Shown here: positions 17,169-26,531 of the stretch, in pieces
Layout of the letters: the number at the start of each line of letters is the position of its first letter
Position numbering within the stretch: the stretch's first letter is position 1
From: Casimicrobiaceae bacterium
Lineage (GTDB): Bacteria; Pseudomonadota; Gammaproteobacteria; Burkholderiales; Casimicrobiaceae
NCBI GenBank assembly: GCA_026646885.1
Contig: JAPKHK010000005.1
Span: 226,021 to 290,020, forward strand
DNA length: 64,000 bases
Reading direction: 5' to 3'
Position numbers and translations under genes: made by a program
Notes under the pieces: generated by a model
Databases searched by the model: none
Seen by the model: only the letters and a program-made list of their open reading frames with translations
What the model was told of the DNA's origin: nothing

Positions 17169-20100
17169 CTACTGGCTGCGCTCCGCCAAGAATGGTTTGA
17201 GGGCGGCCCCTGTATGTGAAGCACGCACTTTCGCGACCTTCTCCGGCGGCCCTTGGGCGACCAGCCGACCGCCCGCCGCACCGCCTTCGGGGCCGAGGTC
17301 AATGATCCAATCGGCATCGGCCATGACGTCGAGGTGATGCTCGACCAGCACCACGCTGTTGCCCGCGTCGACCAGTCGATGCAAGGCGCGCAAGAGTTTT
17401 TCGACGTCGGCCAGATGCAGACCCACGGTGGGCTCGTCGAGCACGTAGAGGGTATGGCCCTGGCGCAGCGCCGCGCCGCGCGCCCCTGGCCGGTCGCGCG
17501 CTGGTCGCGCCTTAGCGAGCTCGGTCACGAGCTTGAGGCGCTGCGCTTCGCCCCCTGAGAGCGTGGGGCTGGCCTGCCCCAGCGTGAGATAGCCCAGACC
17601 CACGTCCTGCAAAATTTGCAAGGCATGCTGGATCTTGGGATGGGCCGAGAAGAATGCCAATGCGTCATCGACGCAGAGCGCCAGAACCTCGCCGATGTTC
17701 TTGCCCTTCCAGGTGACGGCCAGCGTTTCGGCATCGAAGCGCTGACCACGACAAACCTCGCAGGGGACTTTCACATCGGGCAGGAAGCTCATCTCCACTT
17801 TCTGCACTCCCTGCCCTTCGCAGGCAGGGCAGCGCCCGCCTCCAACCCCTTTGGCACCATGCTTGGCGGCCGGTTTGCCGCCGACATTGAAGGAGAATCG
17901 CGAGGCCGTATAGCCCCGCAAGCGAGCCTCTTGGGTGTCCGCGAAGAGGCGTCGAATGTCGTCCCAGAAACCGACATAGGTGGCTGGGCAGGAGCGCGGC
18001 GTCTTGCCGATGGGTGTCTGATCCACTTCGAGCACGCGGCTGAGCGCTTCCCACCCGACGATTTCGGCGCATCCCAGCCAGGGCATTGCTTTCTTCTTGC
18101 GCTCCGCCGCCAGGCGCAGCGCCAGATTGTCGTGCAGCACTTCGCGGGCGAGCGTCGATTTGCCCGAACCAGAAACGCCGGTGATCACCACCAACCGCCG
18201 CAGCGGAAAGCTCACCTCGAGGTGCCGCAAGTTGTGCAGCGCGGCCTGGGCGACATGCAGTCGCGGTGTGTCGCGGCCAACGGCCCGACGCGGCGCCAGA
18301 GGATGCCGCAGCGGCCGCGCCAGCAGCGCTCCGGTGAGCGAAGCAGGGTTGCCCATCAAGGCACGAGCGTCGCCTTCGCCTACCACTTCGCCGCCGCGCG
18401 TGCCAGCCCCGGGTCCAAGGTCGATGACGTGATCAGCGGCGCGAATGGTATCTTCGTCGTGTTCGACCACGATCAAGGTATTGCCCTTGGCCGCTAAACG
18501 CGCCAGGGTTTGGAGGAGCAGGCGATTATCGCGCGGATGCAGGCCGATGGTCGGCTCATCGAGAATGTAGCAGACGCCTTGCAGATTCGAGCCCAGCTGC
18601 GCAGCGAGACGAATGCGCTGCGCCTCGCCGCCCGAGAGCGTGGGCGCGGCACGGTCCAGGCTGAGATAACCCAGGCCAACCTCGCGAAGGAAGGCGAGGC
18701 GATGGCGAATCTCGGGCAAGAGGTCGCGCGCGATCGCCGCCTCTCGGCCACTGAGCTTCAGGCCGGCGAAGACCGCCTCGGCCTCCAGCACGGGCAAGGC
18801 GCACAGATCGGCAATCGACCGCTCGCCAAAGCGCACCGCCAGGGCCGTCGCGTTCAGCCTCTTGCCGGCGCAGTCCGGACAGTCCTGCGCCTCGCCTTCG
18901 AACCACTCGTTCCACCAAATTTCCTCGCCGCTCTGCGCCTCGTCGAAACCTTCGATGGCGAGCCCGGTGCCAAAACAGGTCTCGCACCAGCCGTGCTTGG
19001 AGTTGTAGGAAAAGAGACGCGGATCAGGCTCCGGGAAACTCTTGCCACAACAGGGGCAAGCGCGCTTGGTGGAAAAACTCACCGCCACACGCGCCCCTAC
19101 CGGCAACACTTGCAGCACGCCCTTGCCATGATCCAGCGCGCTGGCGATGCCTGCGCGCAGCGCCTTCTCGGTGCGCGCCGAAACCGCCAGGGTGGCCACC
19201 GGCAATTCGATGTTGTGCTCCGAGAAACGCGCCAGACGCGGCCATTTGCCGGTGGGCAGCAGTTCGCCGTCCACTCGCAAGTGCGGAAAGCCCTTGTTCT
19301 TCGCCCACTTGGCCAAATCGGTGTAGAGGCCTTTGCGACTCACCACCAAGGGCGCAAGAAGCTGCACGCTCTTGCCTTTCCATTCGGCCAGGATGCGCGC
19401 GGCGATGGCCTCGGGTGTCTGCGGTTCGATCGGTACCGCGCACTCCGGACAAAATTGCGTGCCAAGCTTCACGTAGATCAGACGCAAGAAATGATAAATC
19501 TCGGTGAGCGTGGCCACCGTGCTCTTGCGCCCGCCGCGGCTCACGCGCTGCTCTATGGCCACGGTGGGAGGAATGCCATGTATGGCGTCGACGTCCGGTC
19601 GCCCTGCCGGCTGCACGAACTGGCGCGCATAGGCATTGAGGCTCTCCAGATAGCGCCGCTGCCCCTCGGCGAAGAGAATGTCGAAAGCGAGTGTCGACTT
19701 GCCGGAGCCGGATACGCCGGTGATGACGGTAAAACGATCGAGCGGTAGCTCGAGGTCGATATTCTTGAGATTGTGTTCGCGGGCGTGGTGAATGCTGATC
19801 GCCTGCGGCCGCGGTCCCATGGCGGCGAATCCGGCGCGCGCCCGGGGCGCGACGTCGCTGGCCATCGCCCCCCCGCCGGTCGTGCCGGCAAGACTTTCGC
19901 GCAAAGCTACCGCCGTATATGAGCGCGGGTGCCGGAGCAGTGCTTCGACCGGGCCAGCGAACACGAGCTCCCCGCCGCCTTCGCCACCCTCAGGCCCGAG
20001 GTCGACGATCCAGTCTGCTGCGGCAATGACCTCGAGGTTATGTTCAATGACGATCAGCGAATGCCCGGCGCCGATCAATCGGCCGAAAGCAGCGAGAAGC

Positions 20101-22793
20101 TTGGCGATGTCTTCGAAGTGCAGGCCGGTGGTAGGCTCATCGAACAGAAAAAGTGTGGGTTTGCTCGCGCTCCGCGCCGTGGCGGCTTCGGCGAGAAAAC
20201 CGGCGAGCTTGAGGCGCTGCGCTTCGCCCCCAGAGAGCGTGGGCACGGGCTGGCCCAGGCGCAGATAATCGAGGCCCACTTCCACCAGAGGCGCCAGCCT
20301 TGCCGCCACCTCGCGCTCTCCGGAGAAGAACGCCAGTGCTTGGGCCACGGTTAGCTCAAGCACCTCGTCGATACTGCGCCCCTGATAGCGTAATTCCCGC
20401 ACTTCTTGACGGTACCGTGTGCCATTGCAATCCGGGCAGCGCAGATAAACGTCAGAGAGAAACTGCATTTCGACGTGTTCGAAGCCGTTGCCGCCGCAAG
20501 TGGGGCAGCGCCCGTGGCCTGAATTGAAACTGAAGGTGCCGGGGGTGTAGCCACGCTCTTTGGCTTCCGGCAAGGCGGCGTATTTCACGCGAATGGCATC
20601 GAAGGCGCCGACGTAACTTGCCGGGTTGGAGCGTGTGGTCTTGCCGATGGGAGACTGGTCGACCATCACCACCTCGCCCAGCGCTTCGGCGCCGGCAAGG
20701 CTCGCCAAGGCACCAGGCACTTCGCCGGCATGCCCCAAGTGCTTGCGCAACGCCGGGAAGAGCACATCGGCGATTAGCGTGGATTTGCCCGAACCGGAAA
20801 CCCCGGTGAGGCAGACCAAGCCACCCAGCGGCAAATCCACGTCCAGGGCTTTGAGGTTGTGTTCGCGCACGCCCCGCAAACTGAGGCGCGGCGTCTTTTC
20901 CAGGTTGCGACGGCGAAATGAAGGCGGGAGCACCGATCTGTCGCCACGCAGGTAGGCTGCGGTCAAGGAGGCGGCGCCGGCCAGCCCGGACGGCGGTCCG
21001 TGAAAAACGATCTGCCCGCCGCGCTCGCCCGGACCCGGACCGATGTCCAGCAGCCGGTCTGCCGCGCGCATGATTTGCGGATCGTGCTCAACCACGACCA
21101 AGGTATTGCCGGCATCGCGCAGTCGCTGCATGACTTCGACGATCCGCGCCACGTCGCGCGGATGCAAGCCGATGGAAGGCTCGTCGAGCACGAACAAGGT
21201 GTTGATGAGCGATGTACCCAGCGCAGTGGTGAGATTAATGCGCTGTACCTCGCCGCCGGAGAGCGTGCGCGATTGGCGGTCCAGGGTGAGATAGCCAAGC
21301 CCCACGGTCTGGAGGTAGGCGAGGCGGGCGCGTATCTCGCTGAGCAGCAGTTCAAGCGCCGCGTCCTGGGCGCCGCCGCGCCGTCCGGTCGCTCCGGCGA
21401 GGCGCTCGAAAAACCCCGCGAGGCGCGCGATCGGCAGGCCATTGAGATCATGCAAACCGAGCCCCGGCAAGGCTTCGAGCTGCGCCTCGGTCCAAGCTAC
21501 GCCTTGCGGTCGCCAGCGGCGATTGGCGCCCAGCGTCAGGCGCGCGCTTTCAGCGTTACCCACGCGCCACCACTGCGCCTCGGGCTTCAAGCGCGCGCCC
21601 TGGCAGGCGGGGCAAGGAGTATAGGACCGGTAGCGGGAGAGCAGCACGCGAATGTGCATCTTGTAGGCCTTGCTCTCCAGCCACTCGAAGAACCGCCGCA
21701 CCCCATACCATTTTCCCGGCCAAGACTTATTCCAACTCACCCAACCGGCCGCGCCCTCGAAGAGCCAGTCGCGCTCCTCGGGGCTGAGCCGATTGACCGC
21801 CACGTCCAGGCGAATGCCGTCCTTCTTGGCGCAAGCTTCGAGGTCGCGTTGGCATTCCTGAAATGACTCGGTCTGCCAAGGTTTCACCGCCCCGCCTCGC
21901 AGGGTCTTGGTTTCATCGGGAACCACCAGGGCGAAATCCACGCCGATCACCCGGCCGAAACCTCGGCAAGTCTCGCAGGCGCCGATGGGTGAATTGAAGG
22001 AAAACGCCGCTGGGGTGGCCTCGCTGTAGTGAATGTCGCAGTCGGCGCAATGCCAATCGACGGAAAATCGCCAGCGGGCCACTTCGCCGCCATCGCCTTC
22101 CGCCAAAGCGCGCACGCTGAGTCGCCCCAGCCCGATCTTGAGCGCCGCTTCCAGCGCCTCGGTGAGGCGTGCGGAGTCGATACCGCCAAGACGAAAGCGA
22201 TCTTGCACCACTTCGATTTCGCGCGCGCTCCGCGCGTGAATGCGGGTGTACCCCTGACGCTCGAGCAGCGCGAGCACCTCCGCGGGCTGGAAGTTGTGCG
22301 GCACGGGGACCGTGAAAGTAATGAGCAGCCGCGGATCCCCAAACGCCGCGACGCGCTCGCGCAGCAGCGTCGCTATGCCGGACGGGTCGTCTCGTCGCAC
22401 AGCTTGGCCGCAGCCTCGACAATACAGCGTGGCGGCGCGCGCATAGAGCAGCTTCAGATAATCCGCGAGTTCCGTCATGGTGCCCACGGTGGACCGAGAG
22501 CTGCGCACCGGATTGGTCTGGTCGATGGCGATGGCGGGCGGGATTCCCTCGATCCGATCGACCTGCGGCCGATCCATGCGATCCAGAAACTGGCGCGCAT
22601 AGGGGCTGAAGGTCTCGACATAGCGTCGCTGTCCCTCCGCGTAGAGGGTGTCGAACACCAGCGAGGACTTCCCCGAGCCCGATACACCCGTCACCACGGT
22701 GAGGGCGTCGAGTTCAATATCTAAATTGAGATTCTTGAGATTGTTCTGGCGCACCCCGCGCAGACGGATGCCGTGCTTTTCGTTCTGTTTCAT
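17169..22793 (-). CDS. Double-length UvrA (two full UvrA modules in tandem)
   Basis: 1874 residues, twice a normal UvrA (about 940). Start is taken as ATG 22793 (MKQNEKHGIRLRGVRQNNLKN); a GTG at 22808 is also in frame. Four ATP-binding cassettes are visible: Walker A GVSGSGKS near residues 36, 663, 1027 and 1539, with signature TLSGGE near 509, 851, 1386 and 1744. Each half carries its own zinc modules (CRGCG/CETCRG and CPTCGGNG/CPDCNG in the first; CPCCGKSF/CETCFG and CPACEGQG/CEVCRG in the second). A linker around residue 1000 joins the halves. UvrA acts as a dimer in damage recognition, so a tandem protein may act as a built-in heterodimer. Such double UvrA proteins are known in betaproteobacteria; a normal uvrA is expected elsewhere in the genome. 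Confidence 0.93.
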   Translation of the reverse strand: MKQNEKHGIRLRGVRQNNLKNLNLDIELDALTVVTGVSGSGKSSLVFDTLYAEGQRRYVETFSPYARQFLDRMDRPQVDRIEGIPPAIAIDQTNPVRSSRSTVGTMTELADYLKLLYARAATLYCRGCGQAVRRDDPSGIATLLRERVAAFGDPRLLITFTVPVPHNFQPAEVLALLERQGYTRIHARSAREIEVVQDRFRLGGIDSARLTEALEAALKIGLGRLSVRALAEGDGGEVARWRFSVDWHCADCDIHYSEATPAAFSFNSPIGACETCRGFGRVIGVDFALVVPDETKTLRGGAVKPWQTESFQECQRDLEACAKKDGIRLDVAVNRLSPEERDWLFEGAAGWVSWNKSWPGKWYGVRRFFEWLESKAYKMHIRVLLSRYRSYTPCPACQGARLKPEAQWWRVGNAESARLTLGANRRWRPQGVAWTEAQLEALPGLGLHDLNGLPIARLAGFFERLAGATGRRGGAQDAALELLLSEIRARLAYLQTVGLGYLTLDRQSRTLSGGEVQRINLTTALGTSLINTLFVLDEPSIGLHPRDVARIVEVMQRLRDAGNTLVVVEHDPQIMRAADRLLDIGPGPGERGGQIVFHGPPSGLAGAASLTAAYLRGDRSVLPPSFRRRNLEKTPRLSLRGVREHNLKALDVDLPLGGLVCLTGVSGSGKSTLIADVLFPALRKHLGHAGEVPGALASLAGAEALGEVVMVDQSPIGKTTRSNPASYVGAFDAIRVKYAALPEAKERGYTPGTFSFNSGHGRCPTCGGNGFEHVEMQFLSDVYLRCPDCNGTRYRQEVRELRYQGRSIDEVLELTVAQALAFFSGEREVAARLAPLVEVGLDYLRLGQPVPTLSGGEAQRLKLAGFLAEAATARSASKPTLFLFDEPTTGLHFEDIAKLLAAFGRLIGAGHSLIVIEHNLEVIAAADWIVDLGPEGGEGGGELVFAGPVEALLRHPRSYTAVALRESLAGTTGGGAMASDVAPRARAGFAAMGPRPQAISIHHAREHNLKNIDLELPLDRFTVITGVSGSGKSTLAFDILFAEGQRRYLESLNAYARQFVQPAGRPDVDAIHGIPPTVAIEQRVSRGGRKSTVATLTEIYHFLRLIYVKLGTQFCPECAVPIEPQTPEAIAARILAEWKGKSVQLLAPLVVSRKGLYTDLAKWAKNKGFPHLRVDGELLPTGKWPRLARFSEHNIELPVATLAVSARTEKALRAGIASALDHGKGVLQVLPVGARVAVSFSTKRACPCCGKSFPEPDPRLFSYNSKHGWCETCFGTGLAIEGFDEAQSGEEIWWNEWFEGEAQDCPDCAGKRLNATALAVRFGERSIADLCALPVLEAEAVFAGLKLSGREAAIARDLLPEIRHRLAFLREVGLGYLSLDRAAPTLSGGEAQRIRLAAQLGSNLQGVCYILDEPTIGLHPRDNRLLLQTLARLAAKGNTLIVVEHDEDTIRAADHVIDLGPGAGTRGGEVVGEGDARALMGNPASLTGALLARPLRHPLAPRRAVGRDTPRLHVAQAALHNLRHLEVSFPLRRLVVITGVSGSGKSTLAREVLHDNLALRLAAERKKKAMPWLGCAEIVGWEALSRVLEVDQTPIGKTPRSCPATYVGFWDDIRRLFADTQEARLRGYTASRFSFNVGGKPAAKHGAKGVGGGRCPACEGQGVQKVEMSFLPDVKVPCEVCRGQRFDAETLAVTWKGKNIGEVLALCVDDALAFFSAHPKIQHALQILQDVGLGYLTLGQASPTLSGGEAQRLKLVTELAKARPARDRPGARGAALRQGHTLYVLDEPTVGLHLADVEKLLRALHRLVDAGNSVVLVEHHLDVMADADWIIDLGPEGGAAGGRLVAQGPPEKVAKVRASHTGAALKPFLAERSQ

Positions 22794-22863
22794 CGCCCGA
22801 ACTCGCACCTGCCGCGACGCGCGGTCTTGCCGCGCCGCAACGCAATGAGGAAGCGCCGTGCCC

Positions 22864-23490
22864 TCAGCGCTTGGCGGTCTGCTCCCGCGCCGCTTTCTCT
22901 GCGGCGAGAGTCGCCGCCACCGCCGGTCTGGCAGCGATGCGCTCGCCGTAGGCGGCCAATACCGGCCAGCGCGACAAATCGACTTTCACCCATTTCGACC
23001 AACTCAGAATGGTGTATAGATAGGCATCGGCAACGCTATAGGAGTCACCCAGGAGATAGGGTCGCTCCTGAAGTTGCTGGGCGAGGTAGTCGAGCCGGCG
23101 CGCGAGCATCGCCCGAGCGGCGTCTTTCCAGTCCTCAGATGCTTTCGGGTTGAATAGCGGACTGAACGACTTGTGCACTTCGGTGCCAAGGAAGTTGAGC
23201 CATTCGGCGAGCCGATAGCGAGCCAGGGTGCCCACCGGTGGTGCGAGTCCGGCCGCAGGCGCCTGGTCAGCAACGTACTGCAGAATCGCCGCGCCCTCGG
23301 TCAGCACCTCCCCATCATCGAGCGCGAGCGCGGGCACATAGCCCTTGGCGTTGATGGCAAGGAAATCGGCACCGCTGGCGGTCTTCTTGGCCGCGAGATC
23401 GACGGTCTCGGCCTCGAAGGAAAGATTTGCTTCGCGCAGTGCGATATGGGCTGGCAGCGAAGAAGCGCCAGGGCTGTAATAAAGTTTCAT
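22864..23490 (-). CDS. Glutathione S-transferase
   Basis: 208-residue cytosolic GST. Thioredoxin-like N-domain: MKLYYSPGASSLPAHIALRE, with the YYSPGACS-like motif of beta/GstA-class enzymes (here GASSL, so the class cysteine 10 is replaced by Ser-type residues), VPALALDDGEVLTEGAAILQY for glutathione binding. Helical C-domain: YLLGDSYSVADAYLYTIL, the N-capping box. The lack of the beta-class Cys (PGACS to PGASS) is worth noting. It lies 38 bases after the metallophosphoesterase and may be the last gene of the long leftward aromatic-acid transcript. Substrate unknown. Confidence 0.9.
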   Translation of the reverse strand: MKLYYSPGASSLPAHIALREANLSFEAETVDLAAKKTASGADFLAINAKGYVPALALDDGEVLTEGAAILQYVADQAPAAGLAPPVGTLARYRLAEWLNFLGTEVHKSFSPLFNPKASEDWKDAARAMLARRLDYLAQQLQERPYLLGDSYSVADAYLYTILSWSKWVKVDLSRWPVLAAYGERIAARPAVAATLAAEKAAREQTAKR

Positions 23491-23528
23491 GAATGATCTC
23501 CTTGGTGACCGCGGCGGTTGGCTACACG

Positions 23529-24404
23529 TCAGGGTCTGTCGGTGTCGTCCGCGCCGGAGAGCGGCAGGGAGAGGATCCCCACCTTGGTTTCCATGCCCTC
23601 ACCGGGATACCCCCACTGATAACTGAAAAGCCGCGTGGCGCCGACACGACGATCGAAGTTGAAGTGCGTATGCCCGAAGACCCAGGCGGCTGGTTCGTAG
23701 GACAGCAGATCCGAGCAATCATTGGCGAACGCGGGGCTCAGCGTGTCTTTTTCGTACTGCGGCGCGATCGCCGCCCCCAGCGGCGCGTGATGGGTTGCCA
23801 CCACGGTGATACCATCAAAAGGCAGCGCCAACTTGGCGCCCAGCCAGGTGCGGCTCGCCTCGTGACGAGCCAGTGCTTCGTCGGGCAGATAAAAGCCGCC
23901 GCGCGGCGACCGGATCCGCCGATGATCGAGCAACTGCATGCTCGCCGCCTCCATCATTTCCTTGCGCCGGATTCGCCCGAACAAAGTGTAATCCGTCCAT
24001 AGCGTGCAACCCAACACGCGCAGTGCCTGCCCGGCAATCGGAAAACTCGCCTGCTCGTTTTCCAGAAAGCGCACGTTGCGCGTGCGCCCGGCCCGTACGT
24101 GCATTTCCCTGAGCAAGGGATCGATTTCGTGGCGATAAAACTCGTGGTTGCCAGCAATGTAGACGACGGGTTTGCCGGCGAAGGAGATTTCCGCCCAGGC
24201 GATTCCGTCACACCCCACGGCCAGGTCGCCAGCAATGATCACCAGATCGGCCTCGGCGGCTTTCTCCGCCGCCAACCTGCCGAGCTCAGCGAGCATTTCG
24301 TCGATGCCGGATTCGGTCATGCCCATGCGCGATAGATGCGCACGCCGGACCTCGAGGTGCACGTCGGAGAGCACCGCCAGTTTGATGGCGCGCCTTACGC
24401 TCAT
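23529..24404 (-). CDS. Calcineurin-like metallophosphoesterase
   Basis: 291-residue dimetal phosphoesterase. The ATG at 24404 overlaps the thioesterase stop (ATGA). Family motifs in order: LAVLSDVHLE (D-x-H), IIAGDLAVG (GD), YIAGNHEFYRHE (GNH[E/D]), VVATHHAPLG (H) and WVFGHTHFNFDRR (GHxH). All metal ligands are present. Substrate is unknown; related small proteins act on nucleotides or phosphoesters. The translational coupling with the thioesterase of the benzoate unit suggests the two proteins are needed together, though no functional link is known. Confidence 0.87.
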   Translation of the reverse strand: MSVRRAIKLAVLSDVHLEVRRAHLSRMGMTESGIDEMLAELGRLAAEKAAEADLVIIAGDLAVGCDGIAWAEISFAGKPVVYIAGNHEFYRHEIDPLLREMHVRAGRTRNVRFLENEQASFPIAGQALRVLGCTLWTDYTLFGRIRRKEMMEAASMQLLDHRRIRSPRGGFYLPDEALARHEASRTWLGAKLALPFDGITVVATHHAPLGAAIAPQYEKDTLSPAFANDCSDLLSYEPAAWVFGHTHFNFDRRVGATRLFSYQWGYPGEGMETKVGILSLPLSGADDTDRP

Positions 24405-24826
24405 AGCCGGCCACAAGTTCCTTGCAGGAAGGGCTCGAAGCGCTTCCGCCAGCCTTCGTCCAGCGGCACCGATCGATAGCTGACCAGATCGAGCAGCACG
24501 AGCACCAAGCGCGCCTTGAGCCGCGGCTGATCTCCACAATCCGCGGCGACGCTCACGTCGATGGAGGTGCGGCCCAGCTTGGTGATCCAGAGGCGGAAGC
24601 CAAGCACGTCGCCATGCCGGCTGGGACTTAGAAAATCACACTCCAGACGGGCGGTGGGCACCCCCAAGCGCAGCCGGTCGTGCAACTCCGGAAAGCCGAT
24701 ACCCACGCCGTCGCTGAACCAGTCCTCGACCACTTCGTTGAGCAGCCCCATATAGCGAGGGTAGAAGACGATGCCTGCCGGGTCGCAGTGCTGAAAGCGG
24801 ATCAGCTTCTCGCGTCGATATTCCAT
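24401..24826 (-). CDS. 4HBT-type acyl-CoA thioesterase (likely benzoyl-CoA thioesterase)
   Basis: 141-residue hot-dog thioesterase. FQHCDPAGIVFYPRY near residues 12-26 matches the 4-hydroxybenzoyl-CoA thioesterase active-site segment (Asp of CDPAGIV is the catalytic acid). Length is normal. It lies nine bases after the alpha/beta hydrolase and overlaps the metallophosphoesterase, within the leftward benzoate transcript. A benzoyl-CoA thioesterase of this family is known from the Azoarcus evansii box locus, where it is thought to release trapped CoA; the same role is the best inference here. Confidence 0.85.
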   Translation of the reverse strand: MEYRREKLIRFQHCDPAGIVFYPRYMGLLNEVVEDWFSDGVGIGFPELHDRLRLGVPTARLECDFLSPSRHGDVLGFRLWITKLGRTSIDVSVAADCGDQPRLKARLVLVLLDLVSYRSVPLDEGWRKRFEPFLQGTCGRL

Positions 24827-24835
24827 GAGCGCATT

Positions 24836-25612
24836 TTATGCACGATTGGCGAGACGCGCCACCATGCGGGCGCTTGCTTGCAAAACCGCCTCCGCCTGAT
24901 CGCGATGCGGCGAGTGGCGACAATCCGCCAGGAGCAAGATATCGCTGTCCACGGCCAGATCGGCTATGCGCCGCACTTGCGCGGGCGTTCCGTATTCATC
25001 GTCCAATCCCTGGATTGCCAGTATCGGGCAGTCGATACGCGGCACCAAGTCCTCGATATTCCATGATCGAAACGCGGGATCTAGCCAGATGTCGTTCCAA
25101 CCGCGGAATGCGCCTTCGACATCGTCGTGGTAGCGCGCAAGTCGACCCTTGAGGTCCTTGGCTTCATACGCCACTTTGGCGGCGGCAATACTGGCGATGG
25201 ACAGGTCTTCGACGAACAGATGCGGCGCCAGGACGATCAAGCCACGCACGGCAAAGCCGCTGCCGGCATGGATAAGGGCGATCGACCCACCGTCGCTGTG
25301 ACCAAAGAGCATGGGAGCATCGAGATTCAGCGTTTGGAGCAGCTCGGGCAAGGTATACATTGCCTCTTCGTGCATGAAGTCGGGGCGGCGCGGGGCCGCC
25401 AGAGGATCGGAACGGCCGTAGCCATAGCGCGAGTAGGCCACCGTCTGGCAACCAGTGGCATCGGCAAGGCGCTGCGGAAAGTCGCGCCACATCGCCACCG
25501 AACCCAAACCCTCGTGCAGCATGACCATGACCGGAGCGTCGCCCTTTGGCACCGCCGGATGACAGTGACGGACTTCTAGCCGATGGCCCCCCGCCACGAC
25601 GAAGCGCATCAT
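24836..25612 (-). CDS. Alpha/beta-fold hydrolase of the benzoate cluster
   Basis: 258-residue alpha/beta hydrolase. Start set at the first of two adjacent ATGs (25612, MMRFVVAGGHRLEVR); the ribosome binding site is weak (TTAGGA). Motifs: MLHEGLGSVAMW (oxyanion HEG), AYSRYGYGRSD, nucleophile elbow LFGHSDGGSIAL (Ser), IAIQGLDDEYG-type acid loop and DCRHSPHRDQ with the catalytic His. Alpha/beta hydrolases are regular members of box clusters; suggested roles are lactone or CoA-ester hydrolysis after ring opening, not proven. It is 205 bases downstream of livF with no visible terminator between. Confidence 0.82.
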   Translation of the reverse strand: MMRFVVAGGHRLEVRHCHPAVPKGDAPVMVMLHEGLGSVAMWRDFPQRLADATGCQTVAYSRYGYGRSDPLAAPRRPDFMHEEAMYTLPELLQTLNLDAPMLFGHSDGGSIALIHAGSGFAVRGLIVLAPHLFVEDLSIASIAAAKVAYEAKDLKGRLARYHDDVEGAFRGWNDIWLDPAFRSWNIEDLVPRIDCPILAIQGLDDEYGTPAQVRRIADLAVDSDILLLADCRHSPHRDQAEAVLQASARMVARLANRA

Positions 25613-25817
25613 CCTAAGCCCGAACAAGCCGGAACCAACGAGGATCGCAGGGCAACGGCAAACGGTGTACAGACCCTTTTGCCTACAAGGGAAGAGACCC
25701 CTTGTATATCCCCTTCCAGGAACAAGGAGGCGAGTTCCCTTGCCACCCCCCCAAATTCCTCTCTTCGATTCAATTCTTCTCCGAAAATATGAGGACTTCG
25801 GGGCCTGGTGACCAAAG

Positions 25818-26531
25818 TCATACGCCGAGGTGGCGGTGGATGAGTTCTGGCTGCGCCCGAAGCTGGGTGCAGGTCCCCTCGAGGACGACTTGCCCCTTGA
25901 CCAGCACGACACCGCGATCGCACAGGGCAGTGAGCGCCTGATGGTTCTTGTCGACGATCACCGTAGCCATGCCCCCGGCCTTGATTTCGCGCACGATGCG
26001 CCAGATTTCCCGAGCAATGATCGGCGCCAGGCCTTCAGTCGCTTCGTCCAAAATCAGCAGATCGGGGTTGGTCAGGAGCGCCCGGCCGATAGTCAGCATT
26101 TGCTGCTCACCGCCGGAGAGTTGCCCACCCCCGTTGTCGATGCGCTCGGCGAGGCGCGGAAAAGTGGCGAGCACACGTTCCACGGTCCATTCGCGCTGGC
26201 CACGCGACCCCTGTCTGGCGGCCATGATCAGGTTCTCGGCCACCGTCAGGTTGGGGAAGATACCGCGCCCTTCGGGAACATAGGCGAGCCCGCTGCGCAC
26301 GATCTGATGGGTGGGTTTGCCAGTGACCTCGCGACCGGCCAGCAGAACGCTACCTTGGCGAGGCACCACCAGCCCGATGATGGACTTGAGCAGCGTGGTC
26401 TTGCCCATGCCGTTGCGGCCCATAAGCGCCACCGTCTCGCCGCGCTGAACTCGGAAATCGACGCCGTTCAGAATGTGGCTACTGCCGTAGTAGCTATGCA
26501 GACCGCGGGCTTCGAGAAGCCATTCACTCAT
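25818..26531 (-). CDS. livF: Branched-chain-type ABC transporter ATPase (LivF)
   Basis: 237-residue ATP-binding subunit. The ATG at 26531 (MSEWLLEARGLHSYYGSSHIL) overlaps the livG end by eight bases. Walker A GRNGMGKTT, the LivF-typical YVPEGRGIFPNLTV segment, signature LSGGEQQML and Walker B LLILDEATEGL are all present. It pairs with LivG to energise the LivHM channel. Genomic context (benzoate-CoA ligase and box genes) indicates an aromatic acid such as benzoate as cargo rather than an amino acid; this is inference. Position: fourth of livHMGF. Confidence 0.93.
   Translation of the reverse strand: MSEWLLEARGLHSYYGSSHILNGVDFRVQRGETVALMGRNGMGKTTLLKSIIGLVVPRQGSVLLAGREVTGKPTHQIVRSGLAYVPEGRGIFPNLTVAENLIMAARQGSRGQREWTVERVLATFPRLAERIDNGGGQLSGGEQQMLTIGRALLTNPDLLILDEATEGLAPIIAREIWRIVREIKAGGMATVIVDKNHQALTALCDRGVVLVKGQVVLEGTCTQLRAQPELIHRHLGV

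Noticed and set aside
17616..19748. Two long plus-strand frames (293 and 412 codons) opposite uvrA
   Set aside because: They mirror the repeated UvrA cassettes and lack any signal of translation.
25613..25817. Small gene in the gap between livF and the hydrolase
   Set aside because: Only short frames without a ribosome binding site or protein character.
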